NCBI RefSeq assembly: GCF_002374835.1 | Contig: NZ_NWVD01000001.1 | Coordinates: forward strand, 992,001-1,056,000 | Source of the DNA: Sphingomonas ginsenosidimutans | Lineage (GTDB): Bacteria > Pseudomonadota > Alphaproteobacteria > Sphingomonadales > Sphingomonadaceae | Direction of reading: 5' to 3' | DNA length: 64,000 nucleotides | In this document: in pieces, positions 55,059-62,722 of the stretch | Layout: the number at the start of each line of letters is the position of its first letter | How positions within the stretch are numbered: position 1 is the first letter of the stretch | Position numbers and translations under genes: made by a program | Notes under the pieces: generated by a model | What the model saw: the letters and a program-made list of their open reading frames with translations, nothing else | What the model was told of the DNA's origin: nothing | Databases searched by the model: none

Positions 55059-56311
55059 GCGCCTCGCCTGTCTGGCACCCGTTCACGCAGCATGGCCTGC
55101 GCGAGCCGATCCCGATCGTGACTCGCGCGGAGGGCGCGGCGCTGTTCACCGCCGACGGGCGGCGGGTGATCGACGCGATTTCATCCTGGTGGGTGACGAC
55201 CCACGGCCATGGCCATCCGCGGATCGTCGCGGCGATCCGCGAACAGGCCGAGCGGCTGGACCAGATCATCTTCGCCGGGTGGACGCACGAACCGGCCGAG
55301 ACGGTCGCCCGCGGGCTGCGCGCGATCATGCCCGATGCGCTGACGCGGGTATTCTTTTCCGATTCGGGATCGACCAGCGTCGAGGTCGCGCTGAAGATGG
55401 CGCTGGGATTCTGGGCGGCGCGCGAGGCGCCGCGCGACCGCATCCTGGTGCTGGAGCACAGCTATCACGGCGACACGATCGGCGCGATGTCGGTGGGGGA
55501 GCGGGGCGTGTTCAACCGCCCCTATGCCCCGTTGCTGTTCGACGTCGGCACCATCCCCTTCCCGCATCCGGGGCGCGAGCAGGCGACGATCGACGCGCTG
55601 GAGGCGGCGTGCCGCGCCGGGGCGGCGGCGTTCATCGTCGAGCCGCTGGTGCTGGGGGCGGGGGGAATGCTGTTCTACCCGCCGGCGGTGCTGCGGCAGA
55701 TGCGTGACGTCTGCGCCGCGCAGGGCGTGCTGTTCATCGCTGACGAGGTGATGACCGGATGGGGACGCACGGGCACGTTGCTGGCATGCGAGCAGGCCGG
55801 GGTGGTCCCCGATATCCTGTGCCTGTCGAAGGGGCTGACCGGGGGCGCGGTGCCGCTGGCGGTGACGATGGCGACCGAGGCGATCTTCGACGCGCACTGG
55901 TCGACTGACCGGGCGCGGATGTTTTTTCATTCCAGCAGCTATACCGCCAACCCGATCGCCTGCGCCGCCGCCGCCGCGAACCTGGCGATCTGGCGCGAGG
56001 AGCCGGTGCGCGAGCGGATCGCGACGCTGGCGTCGCGCCAGGCGGCGCGGATCGCGGCGCTGGCCGATCACCCGCGGATCACCGGCGCTCGGCAGTGCGG
56101 GACGATCGCGGCGGTGGAGATCGGCGCGGGCGAGGGATATCTGTCGGCTCTGGGGCCGGCGTTGCTGCGGTTCTTCCGCGAGCGCGACCTGTTGCTGCGC
56201 CCGCTGGGCAATACCGTCTATGTCATGCCGCCCTATTGCATCGGGGAGGACGACCTGGACGGGCTGTACGCCGCGATCCGCGCGGCGGCGGACACGCTGC
56301 CCGCCGGCTGA
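55055..56311 (+). CDS. bioA: Adenosylmethionine-8-amino-7-oxononanoate aminotransferase
   Basis: Transfers an amino group from S-adenosylmethionine to KAPA, giving DAPA. It has 418 residues, class III PLP aminotransferase, with the PLP Lys259 in [27 protein letters not shown], and [23 protein letters not shown] near the N-terminus is BioA-typical. The GTG at 55055 overlaps the bioD stop. The gene order F-D-A fits a bioFDA operon; bioB must lie elsewhere. Confidence 0.96.
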   Translation: MSASPVWHPFTQHGLREPIPIVTRAEGAALFTADGRRVIDAISSWWVTTHGHGHPRIVAAIREQAERLDQIIFAGWTHEPAETVARGLRAIMPDALTRVFFSDSGSTSVEVALKMALGFWAAREAPRDRILVLEHSYHGDTIGAMSVGERGVFNRPYAPLLFDVGTIPFPHPGREQATIDALEAACRAGAAAFIVEPLVLGAGGMLFYPPAVLRQMRDVCAAQGVLFIADEVMTGWGRTGTLLACEQAGVVPDILCLSKGLTGGAVPLAVTMATEAIFDAHWSTDRARMFFHSSSYTANPIACAAAAANLAIWREEPVRERIATLASRQAARIAALADHPRITGARQCGTIAAVEIGAGEGYLSALGPALLRFFRERDLLLRPLGNTVYVMPPYCIGEDDLDGLYAAIRAAADTLPAG

Positions 56312-56416
56312 ACGGCGGATAACCGCGCCATTCAGCATCGGATCACGGCGACTCGATCATATCGTCCTCCACACTGGCGACGTGCCGGTGGACGAATCGA
56401 GTAGGGAGCGTTCGTG

Positions 56417-56833
56417 ATGTGGAAGAAGCTGACCCTCGGGATGACGGCGCTGGCGATGGGCACGGCGGCGATGGTGCCGGCCGCGGCGCAGGCGCAGCGT
56501 TACGGCGACGGCTATGGGTACGGCCGCGATTATTACGACGACGGCTATGGCCAGCACGACCGCGCCTATGACCGCGCCTATCGCGACGGCTGGAACCGCG
56601 CGCCGCGCTATTACGAGACGCGCGGCGACTATCGGAACCGCTATCGCTACAACCGCGCCTGCCAGAGCGGGACGACGGGGACGATCGTCGGCGCGATCGC
56701 CGGCGGCCTGCTGGGCCGCGCGATCGACACGCGCGGCGACCGGACGCTGGGCACCGTGCTGGGCGCGGGCGCGGGTGCGCTGGCCGGTAATGCGGTGGAA
56801 CGGGCGGACAATCCGCGCTTCTGCCAGCGGTAA
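56417..56833 (+). CDS. Glycine-zipper 2TM outer-membrane-type small protein
   Basis: A 138-residue exported protein with a signal peptide (about 1-27, ending AAQAQ). A Tyr/Asp/Arg-rich middle (RYGDGYGYGRDYYDDGYG) is followed by the glycine-zipper hairpin GTIVGAIAGGLLGRAID and GTVLGAGAGALAGNAVE, as in RcnB/2TM lipoprotein-like families. Likely envelope-associated, function unknown. The ATG at 56417 has GGGAG 8 nt upstream; a GTG three bases earlier is possible. Confidence 0.85.
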   Translation: MWKKLTLGMTALAMGTAAMVPAAAQAQRYGDGYGYGRDYYDDGYGQHDRAYDRAYRDGWNRAPRYYETRGDYRNRYRYNRACQSGTTGTIVGAIAGGLLGRAIDTRGDRTLGTVLGAGAGALAGNAVERADNPRFCQR

Positions 56834-56988
56834 TATGCGCCGTGTCATCGGGTTGTAAGGAATGGCGGCTGACGCGCCGCCGTTCATCAGCCTAAGGACG
56901 CGGCCAGTCGCTTCACGCTTGGAAACAGGCGGAAAGATGGCTTTCTCCGGGGTCCGGTCGGCGTCCTGCCGATCGGGCCTTTTGCGTG
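56834..56988 (+). other. Intergenic region with tandem hairpins, possible small RNA or terminators
   Basis: 155 bases between the glycine-zipper and DUF6356 genes. It holds a 9-bp hairpin at 56861-56884 (AATGGCGGC/GCCGCCGTT, one wobble), a GGAAAG...CTTTCTCC hairpin near 56931-56950, and a terminator at 56954-56983. No protein frame with a start signal is seen. A small RNA ending at the T-run is possible; the region may equally be only terminators. Confidence 0.4.
56954..56983 (+). terminator. Intrinsic terminator
   Basis: A 9-bp stem CCGGTCGGC (56954-56962) with GCCGATCGG (56968-56976), one G-T wobble, a 5-nt loop, and TTTT at 56980-56983. Confidence 0.65.
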
Positions 56989-57204
56989 TCAGCGGCTCCG
57001 CCGGCGGTGCGCGACCATGCGATCGTGAAGCGAGGTGATCGCGCGGCTGCCGGTGGACACGAACAGTCCGGGGATCAGCGCGTGGACCAGGCAGGCGAGA
57101 CCGGCCAGGATCATCGTCACCCCGAATCCGCCCGCGACCACCAGATGTTCGCCATAGCTTTCCTCGACGCTGTGCGGATGGTCGGTGAACAGGCGGGCGA
57201 ACAT
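56989..57204 (-). CDS. DUF6356 family small membrane protein
   Basis: A 71-residue protein with one or two helices (about 22-50, VVAGGFGVTMILAGLACLVHALIPGLF). The N-terminus FTDHPHSVEESYGEHLVVA fits DUF6356, a family of small alphaproteobacterial membrane proteins of unknown function. The start at 57204 is ATG. It is divergent from the Lrp gene with 119 bp between. Nothing in the sequence shows its role. Confidence 0.75.
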   Translation of the reverse strand: MFARLFTDHPHSVEESYGEHLVVAGGFGVTMILAGLACLVHALIPGLFVSTGSRAITSLHDRMVAHRRRSR

Positions 57205-57323
57205 GGCAGGCTCCGGTCGTCGGTGGCGATGCCGCGATGATAGGGGCGGGGCGCGCGAACCATCTTCCTATTTTTACCGCCACCGGCGATGAAGGGAGAA
57301 GATGATTCCTGAAAGGTGGGGCA

Positions 57324-57788
57324 ATGGAGAACGATGTCATCGATTCGACCGATCGGCGTATATTGGCCATTCTCCAGGAGGACGCTACGGTGCCGATCGC
57401 CGAGATCGCCGAGCGGGTCGGCCTGTCGCAGACGCCGTGCTGGAAGCGCATCAAGCGACTGGAACGCGACGGACTGATCGTGCGGCGCGTCGCGCTGCTG
57501 GATCGCGACCGGCTGGGGCTGGGCGTGACGGTGATGGTGGCGGTGCGGACAGCGCAGCATGACGACCAGTGGTTGCAAAGCTTCGCCGAGGGCGTCTCGC
57601 GCATCCCGGAGGTGGTCGAATTCTACCGCATGAGCGGCGACGTCGACTATCTGCTGAAGATCGTCGCGCGCGACATTCCCGATTACGATCGCATTTATCG
57701 CAAGCTGACGAAGGTCGCGCCGCTGCACGACGTCAGTTCCTCGTTCGCGATGCAGGAGATCAAATCGACCACCGCGCTGCCACTGTAG
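57324..57788 (+). CDS. Lrp/AsnC family transcriptional regulator
   Basis: A 154-residue regulator. The N-terminal HTH is in DRRILAILQEDATVPIAEIAERVGLSQTPCWKRIKRLERDG, a typical Lrp signature. The C-terminal RAM ligand domain begins after LLDRDRLGLGV and includes VVEFYRMSGDVDYLLKIVARD. Likely senses an amino acid; which one cannot be told. Upstream lies DUF6356 divergent. The TonB receptor that follows has its own palindromes and promoter, so Lrp is probably not its dedicated regulator. Confidence 0.92.
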   Translation: MENDVIDSTDRRILAILQEDATVPIAEIAERVGLSQTPCWKRIKRLERDGLIVRRVALLDRDRLGLGVTVMVAVRTAQHDDQWLQSFAEGVSRIPEVVEFYRMSGDVDYLLKIVARDIPDYDRIYRKLTKVAPLHDVSSSFAMQEIKSTTALPL

Positions 57789-57838
57789 CGGCGGTGTTTC
57801 GCCACTTTCCGTTTCCTATCAGCCCTGTATAGCGAACG

Positions 57839-57854
57839 TGGGAACGTTCCCACT
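57839..57854. promoter_or_regulatory. Perfect 16-bp palindrome, LacI-type operator
   Basis: GTGGGAACGTTCCCAC is its own reverse complement. The AACGTT centre with a CpG at the dyad axis is typical for LacI/GalR-family operators. It lies 38 bases upstream of the -35 of the TonB receptor promoter. A LacI regulator is not in the window. Confidence 0.7.
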
Positions 57855-57873
57855 TGCGCTGCTCCGGAATGTG

Positions 57874-57889
57874 TGACGAATTCGTCACG
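57874..57889. promoter_or_regulatory. Second perfect 16-bp palindrome
   Basis: GTGACGAATTCGTCAC is self-complementary and abuts the -35 box. The arms differ from the LacI-type site, so a different regulator may bind. It resembles a Crp site only loosely, with N8 rather than N6 between TGTGA and TCAC. Confidence 0.6.
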
Positions 57890-57891
57890 CT

Positions 57892-57921
57892 TGACAGAAT
57901 CCGTCGTTCGAATGATTAAAT
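57892..57921 (+). promoter_or_regulatory. Sigma-70-like promoter of the TonB receptor
   Basis: TTGACA at 57892-57897 is a consensus -35. TTAAAT at 57916-57921 (18-bp spacing) or ATTAAA at 57915 is the best -10. The leader to the start codon would be about 60 bases. Confidence 0.6.
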
Positions 57922-57986
57922 CAAATTGATTGCAGAACAGCGAGGGCGATAGGGCGTCCCGCAGGTTGAAAACAGGGGAGGATGAC

Positions 57987-60900
57987 ATGCGTTACGGTTC
58001 GAAGCCGTTGGTTCGCGCGATGCTGATGGGCGCTGCCTCGACGATGGCGATGGGTCTGGTCGCGCTGCCGGGTGCCGCGCTGGCGCAGACGCCGGTCGGC
58101 AACACGCCCGACGTGAACGCCACGCCGCAGGACGCGACCGCCGCGCCCAGCCAGTCCGCCGATGCGGAGGGGGAAATCGTCATCACCGGCATCCGCGCGT
58201 CGCAGGCGCGCGCGATCGAGGTGAAGCGCAACGCCGACAGCGTGGTCGAGGCGATCAGCGCGCAGGACATCGGCAAGCTGCCCGACGTCACCATCTCCGA
58301 TTCGCTCCAGCGTATCCCGGGCGTGCAGATCCGCCGTGACGCGGGCGAGGGCGCCGCGGTCAACATCCGCGGCCTGCCGCAGGTGACGACGCTGCTGAAC
58401 GGCGAACAGTTCCTGGGCGCCAACTCGGTCACCTCGGTGCAGCCGAACTTCACCGACATTCCGTCGCAGCTGTTCTCCGGCGCGACGGTGTTCAAGTCGC
58501 CGACCGCCTCGCTCCAGCAGGCGGGCCTGTCGGGCACCGTCGACCTGCTGACGCGCCGTCCGTTCGACCTGAAGCGCGGGCTGACGATGTCGGCCGCGGT
58601 CGAGGGCCAGTATGGCGACAAGACCAAGGACTGGAACCCGTCTGCCAACGGCCTGATCGCCTATCACGGCGAGCGGATCGGCTTCCTGGCGTCGGCCGCG
58701 TACAGCGACCTGACGCTGGCCAACAGCTTCCGCGGGCTGCAGGATTATGGCGTCGCGCTGAACAACGAAGGCGGCAGCGCCACCAATCCGGGTGCGTTTG
58801 CGGTCGGCAACAACGGCGTCAGCCGCGGTGCGCCGGTCCGCAACAGCGCGGGCACGATCATCGGCTACGACGTCAACGGCGACGGAGATGCGAACGATTC
58901 GTTCATCACCCCGCAGTCGCACACCGCCTGGAACCGCATCACCAGCCGCCAGCGGTTCGGCGCCAACGCCTCGCTGCAGATCGAGCTGAACGACGCGCTG
59001 CGGCTGACCGCGGACGGCTTCTACACCCGCCAGACGCAGTACGACCGCACCGCCGGCTTCCAGTTCCAGAACGTCGACTGGCTGTCCTCGCCGTTCCTGC
59101 CGACCAAGTCGCGCGATACCGGCGCGATCGACAGCAACGGCTATCACATCAACACCGTCCAGCAGTACACCTACAGCCTGCCGAGCTTCGACAGCTATTC
59201 GGAGACGTTCCGCACCAAGAGCGAGTCGCAGAACTACAACCTGCAGCTCGACTGGAAGCCCAGCGACACGTTCAAGGCGACCGTTCGCGGCATCTATGGC
59301 AAGGCCAAGCGCAACCGGGACCAGGCCTATACCCAGTTCAGCCTGACCAACGGGCGGCAGTGGGCGTATAACGGCGTCGGCAATTATCCGGCATCGATCG
59401 GCGGCGACCGCACGTTCAACCCGACCGGCTACCAAATCTACAGCCAGACCGCGACGATCGACTATTCGAGCGGCGCGCCGGCGTTCGGCTTCTCGCCCGC
59501 GTTCCTGGCGCAGGCGGCCGACGTGTCGCGCTATGGCCTGAAGACGATCTCGTCGGAGGGCAACCAGTATCAGAACGGCGATATCTGGGCGCTGCGCGGC
59601 GATGCCGAATGGCAGGCCAACGATCAGGTCCGCCTGAACTTCGGCGGGCGTTACAGCGAGCGTAGCGTCGACCAGTTCACGTTCGACCGCGTTTCGCCCT
59701 TCTACGCCGGCAATCGCGACAATGCCGCCAACCCGGCGGCGGGCTGCCTGGTCAAGTGGAAGGCGTTCGACGTCAACCTGAACGACGGCAAGTGCGCGGT
59801 GCTGGATGCGCAGGGCAATGCCTATACCGCCGGCCTGACGCGGCAGGGCAACGACCAGATCTTCGCCGGGCTGATGAAGCAATACGGCCTGCCGGCCGCC
59901 GGCTCGCCGGCGCTGTGGGCGCTCGATCCCAAGGCGATGGACGACAGCGAGGCGTGGCAGAACAAATTCTACCCGGGCAGCCAGAACCTGGTGAACCCGG
60001 CCGATTCGTTCACCGTCAACGTCCGCCAGATCTCCGGCTACGGCCAGGTTTCAGGTGAGGGCGAGCTGCTGGGCATGGCATTCCGCGCCAACGGCGGCCT
60101 GCAGGTGGTCAACACCCGCCTGAACGTGCGCCAGAACATCGTCGGCGCGCCGCAGCCGTACGGCGTGTCGGGTGTCGACGCCGGCGACGTGGTGACCAAG
60201 CGTCAGTTCACCGACTTCCTGCCGTCGATCAACATCGCCTTCGACGTCACCGACAAGTTGCGCGCCCGCGCCGCCTTCTCGAAGACGATGACGGTGCTCG
60301 ACTTCCTGCAGTGGGGCGGTGGCCTGAACGTCAACTACGCCATCAACACGCAGGTGAACCCGGCGCGGTTCGAGGCGCGGACCGCGGATTCGCGCGGCAA
60401 TCCGAACCTGAACCCGTGGCGGTCGACCAACGCGGAAGCCAGCCTGGAATATTACACCGGGCGGTCGAGCCTGGTGGCGATCGGCGCCTTCTATCTGGCG
60501 GTGGACAGCTTCATCACCAACAGCACCGAGTTGCGCAACGACATCCCCGACAATGACGGCGTGATTCGCCGCCCGGTGGTGACCAACACGCTGGCGCAGG
60601 GCGAAGGCGGCACGCTGAAGGGAATCGAGGCGTCGGCGCGCCAGTCGCTGCGCGACTATGGCGTCAACGGCTTCCTCGGCGGGTTCGGTGTCGACGCCAA
60701 CTACACGCTGTCGCTGGGCGATGCCGGCGGCGTCGATCTGGCCGGCAACAAGATGCCGTTCCAGGACAATTCGAAGCACCAGGTGAACGCCGCGCTGTGG
60801 TACGAACAATATGGGTTCCAGGCGCGCGTCGCGTACAACTATCGTTCGAAGCGGCTGGTGTCGTCCAACTATGGCGGCATTTCCGGGCTGGCGCAGTATC

Positions 60901-61085
60901 AGCAGCCGACCAACTATCTGGATGCGTCGCTTTCCTATGACGTGACGCCCAACTTCACGATCTACGGCCAGGCGTCCAACCTGACCGCGGAGACGGAGCG
61001 TTACTATCTGACGTGGCCGGACCAGGTGTTCAACGAGAACATCTACGAGCGCCGCTTCATCGCGGGCGTGCGCGCCAAGTTCTGA
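57987..61085 (+). CDS. TonB-dependent receptor, TIGR01782-like carbohydrate type
   Basis: A 1032-residue outer-membrane receptor. Signal peptide about 1-33 (ALPGAALAQ). The N-terminal segment EIVITGIRASQARAIEVKRN, IGKLPDVTISDSLQRIPGVQ and INIRGL-like VNIRGLPQVTTLLNGEQFL match the Xanthomonas/Caulobacter TonB group (TIGR01782), often linked to plant polysaccharide uptake. The plug is about 60-200 and a large barrel follows, ending FIAGVRAKF with C-terminal Phe. GGGGAG precedes the ATG by 6 nt. Behind a LacI-type palindrome and followed by a halogenase-like gene and a sugar porter, it likely imports an oligosaccharide. Confidence 0.95.
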   Translation: MRYGSKPLVRAMLMGAASTMAMGLVALPGAALAQTPVGNTPDVNATPQDATAAPSQSADAEGEIVITGIRASQARAIEVKRNADSVVEAISAQDIGKLPDVTISDSLQRIPGVQIRRDAGEGAAVNIRGLPQVTTLLNGEQFLGANSVTSVQPNFTDIPSQLFSGATVFKSPTASLQQAGLSGTVDLLTRRPFDLKRGLTMSAAVEGQYGDKTKDWNPSANGLIAYHGERIGFLASAAYSDLTLANSFRGLQDYGVALNNEGGSATNPGAFAVGNNGVSRGAPVRNSAGTIIGYDVNGDGDANDSFITPQSHTAWNRITSRQRFGANASLQIELNDALRLTADGFYTRQTQYDRTAGFQFQNVDWLSSPFLPTKSRDTGAIDSNGYHINTVQQYTYSLPSFDSYSETFRTKSESQNYNLQLDWKPSDTFKATVRGIYGKAKRNRDQAYTQFSLTNGRQWAYNGVGNYPASIGGDRTFNPTGYQIYSQTATIDYSSGAPAFGFSPAFLAQAADVSRYGLKTISSEGNQYQNGDIWALRGDAEWQANDQVRLNFGGRYSERSVDQFTFDRVSPFYAGNRDNAANPAAGCLVKWKAFDVNLNDGKCAVLDAQGNAYTAGLTRQGNDQIFAGLMKQYGLPAAGSPALWALDPKAMDDSEAWQNKFYPGSQNLVNPADSFTVNVRQISGYGQVSGEGELLGMAFRANGGLQVVNTRLNVRQNIVGAPQPYGVSGVDAGDVVTKRQFTDFLPSINIAFDVTDKLRARAAFSKTMTVLDFLQWGGGLNVNYAINTQVNPARFEARTADSRGNPNLNPWRSTNAEASLEYYTGRSSLVAIGAFYLAVDSFITNSTELRNDIPDNDGVIRRPVVTNTLAQGEGGTLKGIEASARQSLRDYGVNGFLGGFGVDANYTLSLGDAGGVDLAGNKMPFQDNSKHQVNAALWYEQYGFQARVAYNYRSKRLVSSNYGGISGLAQYQQPTNYLDASLSYDVTPNFTIYGQASNLTAETERYYLTWPDQVFNENIYERRFIAGVRAKF

Positions 61086-61111
61086 TCGAGTCGGTCCCCC
61101 GACCCCGACTG

Positions 61112-61149
61112 GCCGCCGCATATGCCACGTGCATGTGCGGCGGCTTTTT
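61112..61149 (+). terminator. Strong intrinsic terminator after the TonB receptor
   Basis: A 13-bp stem, 61112-61124 with 61132-61144 (one G-T wobble), a 7-nt loop CCACGTG, then TTTTT at 61145-61149. It separates the receptor from the halogenase-like gene. Confidence 0.9.
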
Positions 61150-61219
61150 CGTGTGGCGGGCAGGCGGATCGGCGTAGACAGGCGCAACGGATAGGCGGGA
61201 CATGACGGGGGAGGCGGCG

Positions 61220-62722
61220 ATGGACGGGCCGGTGCGGTCGATCGTGATCGTGGGCGGGGGCACCGCGGGGTGGATGGCGGCGACCTATCTGGCGCGGCGG
61301 CTGGGGCATCTGCGCCCGGACATCACCGTCATCGAAAGCGCCGCAATCGGGACGGTCGGCGTGGGCGAGGCGACCGTGCCCGCGATCCGCGACTTCCTGG
61401 CGGCGATCGAACTGGGCGAGCCGGAGGTGCTGCGCGAGACCGGCGGCACGATCAAATACGGCATCCGCTTCGACGGATGGAAGCGGGAAGGGCATCGCTT
61501 CTTCCACCCGTTCGGCCTGTACGGCGTCGCCGCGCGCGGGGTCGCGTTCCACCATTACTGGCTGAAGATGCGCGCGGCGGGGGATGCGACGCCGCTGTCC
61601 GATTATTGCCTGGCGACGCAACTGGCGGAGCGGGGGCTGTTCCTGCCGCCGTCCGACCGCCCGGCAAACGATTTGGGCGTGTTCAACTTTGCGGTGCATT
61701 TCGATGCGTCGAAGTTCGCTGCGCTGCTGCGGCGGCTGGCGGTGGCCAACAACGTGCGCCACATCGACGCGCGGATCGACGCGGTCGAGCGCGACGGCGA
61801 CGACGGGCGCGTCGCGGCGGTGACGCTGGACGATGGGCGGCGTGTGGCGGGCGACCTGTGGATCGACTGTTCGGGGTTCCGCAGCCTGTTGCTGGGCGAG
61901 GCGCTGGGCGTTCCCTATGTCGACTGGCGACACTGGCTGCCGTGCGACCGCGCGATCGCGATTCCGTGCGCCGCGGCGGACGGGCCGACGACGCCGTTCA
62001 CGGTCGCGACCGCGCGAGCGGCCGGGTGGCAATGGCGCATCCCGCTGCGCCACCGCGTGGGCAACGGCTATGTCTATTGCTCCGATCATGTCGACGACGA
62101 CGCGGCCGAGCGCGCATTGCTTGCCTCGCTGGAGGGCGAGCCGCTGGCGGCGCCCAACCGGTTGCGCTTCACCACCGGGCATCGCGCGCGTTTCTGGGAG
62201 AAGAATGTCGTTGCGCTGGGGCTGGCGTCGGGTTTCCTCGAACCGCTGGAATCGACCAGCATCTCGCTGATCCAGTCGGGGCTGGAGCGATTCGTCGCGC
62301 TGTTCCCCGACAAGGATGTCGATCCGCGGCTGGCGGCAACGTACAATCGGCAATCGGTGCTGGAGTTCGAGCGGCTGCGCGATTTCCTGCTGCTGCATTA
62401 CTGGTCGAACCGCCGCGTCGGCGAGCCGTTCTGGGACCGGATGCGCGCGCTTGCGCCAACCGAGGGATTGCAGATCAAGCTCGACGCATGGCGGGCAGGG
62501 GGAGAGTTTGTGCGCAACGAATGGGATACGTTCCAGGACCCGAGCTGGCTGAGCATGTACGCCGGGTTCGACGATCTGCCCGCGCGGCATTCGCCGCTGG
62601 CCGATCAGGTGAGCGAGCGCGATCTGGCCGACAGCCTGTCGCGGATGCGCGCGGCGATCGCGGGGACGCTGGGTCATGCCGAGCCGCATGATGCGTTCCT
62701 GGCGCGGACGGTCGGCGCATGA
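61220..62722 (+). CDS. Tryptophan-halogenase-like flavoprotein
   Basis: A 500-residue FAD protein of the flavin-dependent halogenase family. The FAD fold motif is VIVGGGTAGWMAATYLARR. VGVGEATVPAIRDFL, the Lys79 in GTIKYGIRFDGW (equivalent to the catalytic Lys of PrnA), WQWRIPLRH (the WxWxIP signature) and LEPLESTSISLIQSGL, with its conserved Glu, are retained. It occurs in sphingomonad and Caulobacter TonB-receptor loci, where no halogenation product is known. The start at 61220 has GGGGGAGG 5 nt upstream; 61202 is the alternative. The stop overlaps the MFS start (ATGA). Confidence 0.9.
   Translation: MDGPVRSIVIVGGGTAGWMAATYLARRLGHLRPDITVIESAAIGTVGVGEATVPAIRDFLAAIELGEPEVLRETGGTIKYGIRFDGWKREGHRFFHPFGLYGVAARGVAFHHYWLKMRAAGDATPLSDYCLATQLAERGLFLPPSDRPANDLGVFNFAVHFDASKFAALLRRLAVANNVRHIDARIDAVERDGDDGRVAAVTLDDGRRVAGDLWIDCSGFRSLLLGEALGVPYVDWRHWLPCDRAIAIPCAAADGPTTPFTVATARAAGWQWRIPLRHRVGNGYVYCSDHVDDDAAERALLASLEGEPLAAPNRLRFTTGHRARFWEKNVVALGLASGFLEPLESTSISLIQSGLERFVALFPDKDVDPRLAATYNRQSVLEFERLRDFLLLHYWSNRRVGEPFWDRMRALAPTEGLQIKLDAWRAGGEFVRNEWDTFQDPSWLSMYAGFDDLPARHSPLADQVSERDLADSLSRMRAAIAGTLGHAEPHDAFLARTVGA

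Noticed and set aside
57871..57890. Crp binding site
   Set aside because: TGTGA and TCAC are separated by 8 bases, not 6, and the perfect symmetry is better explained by another dimeric regulator.
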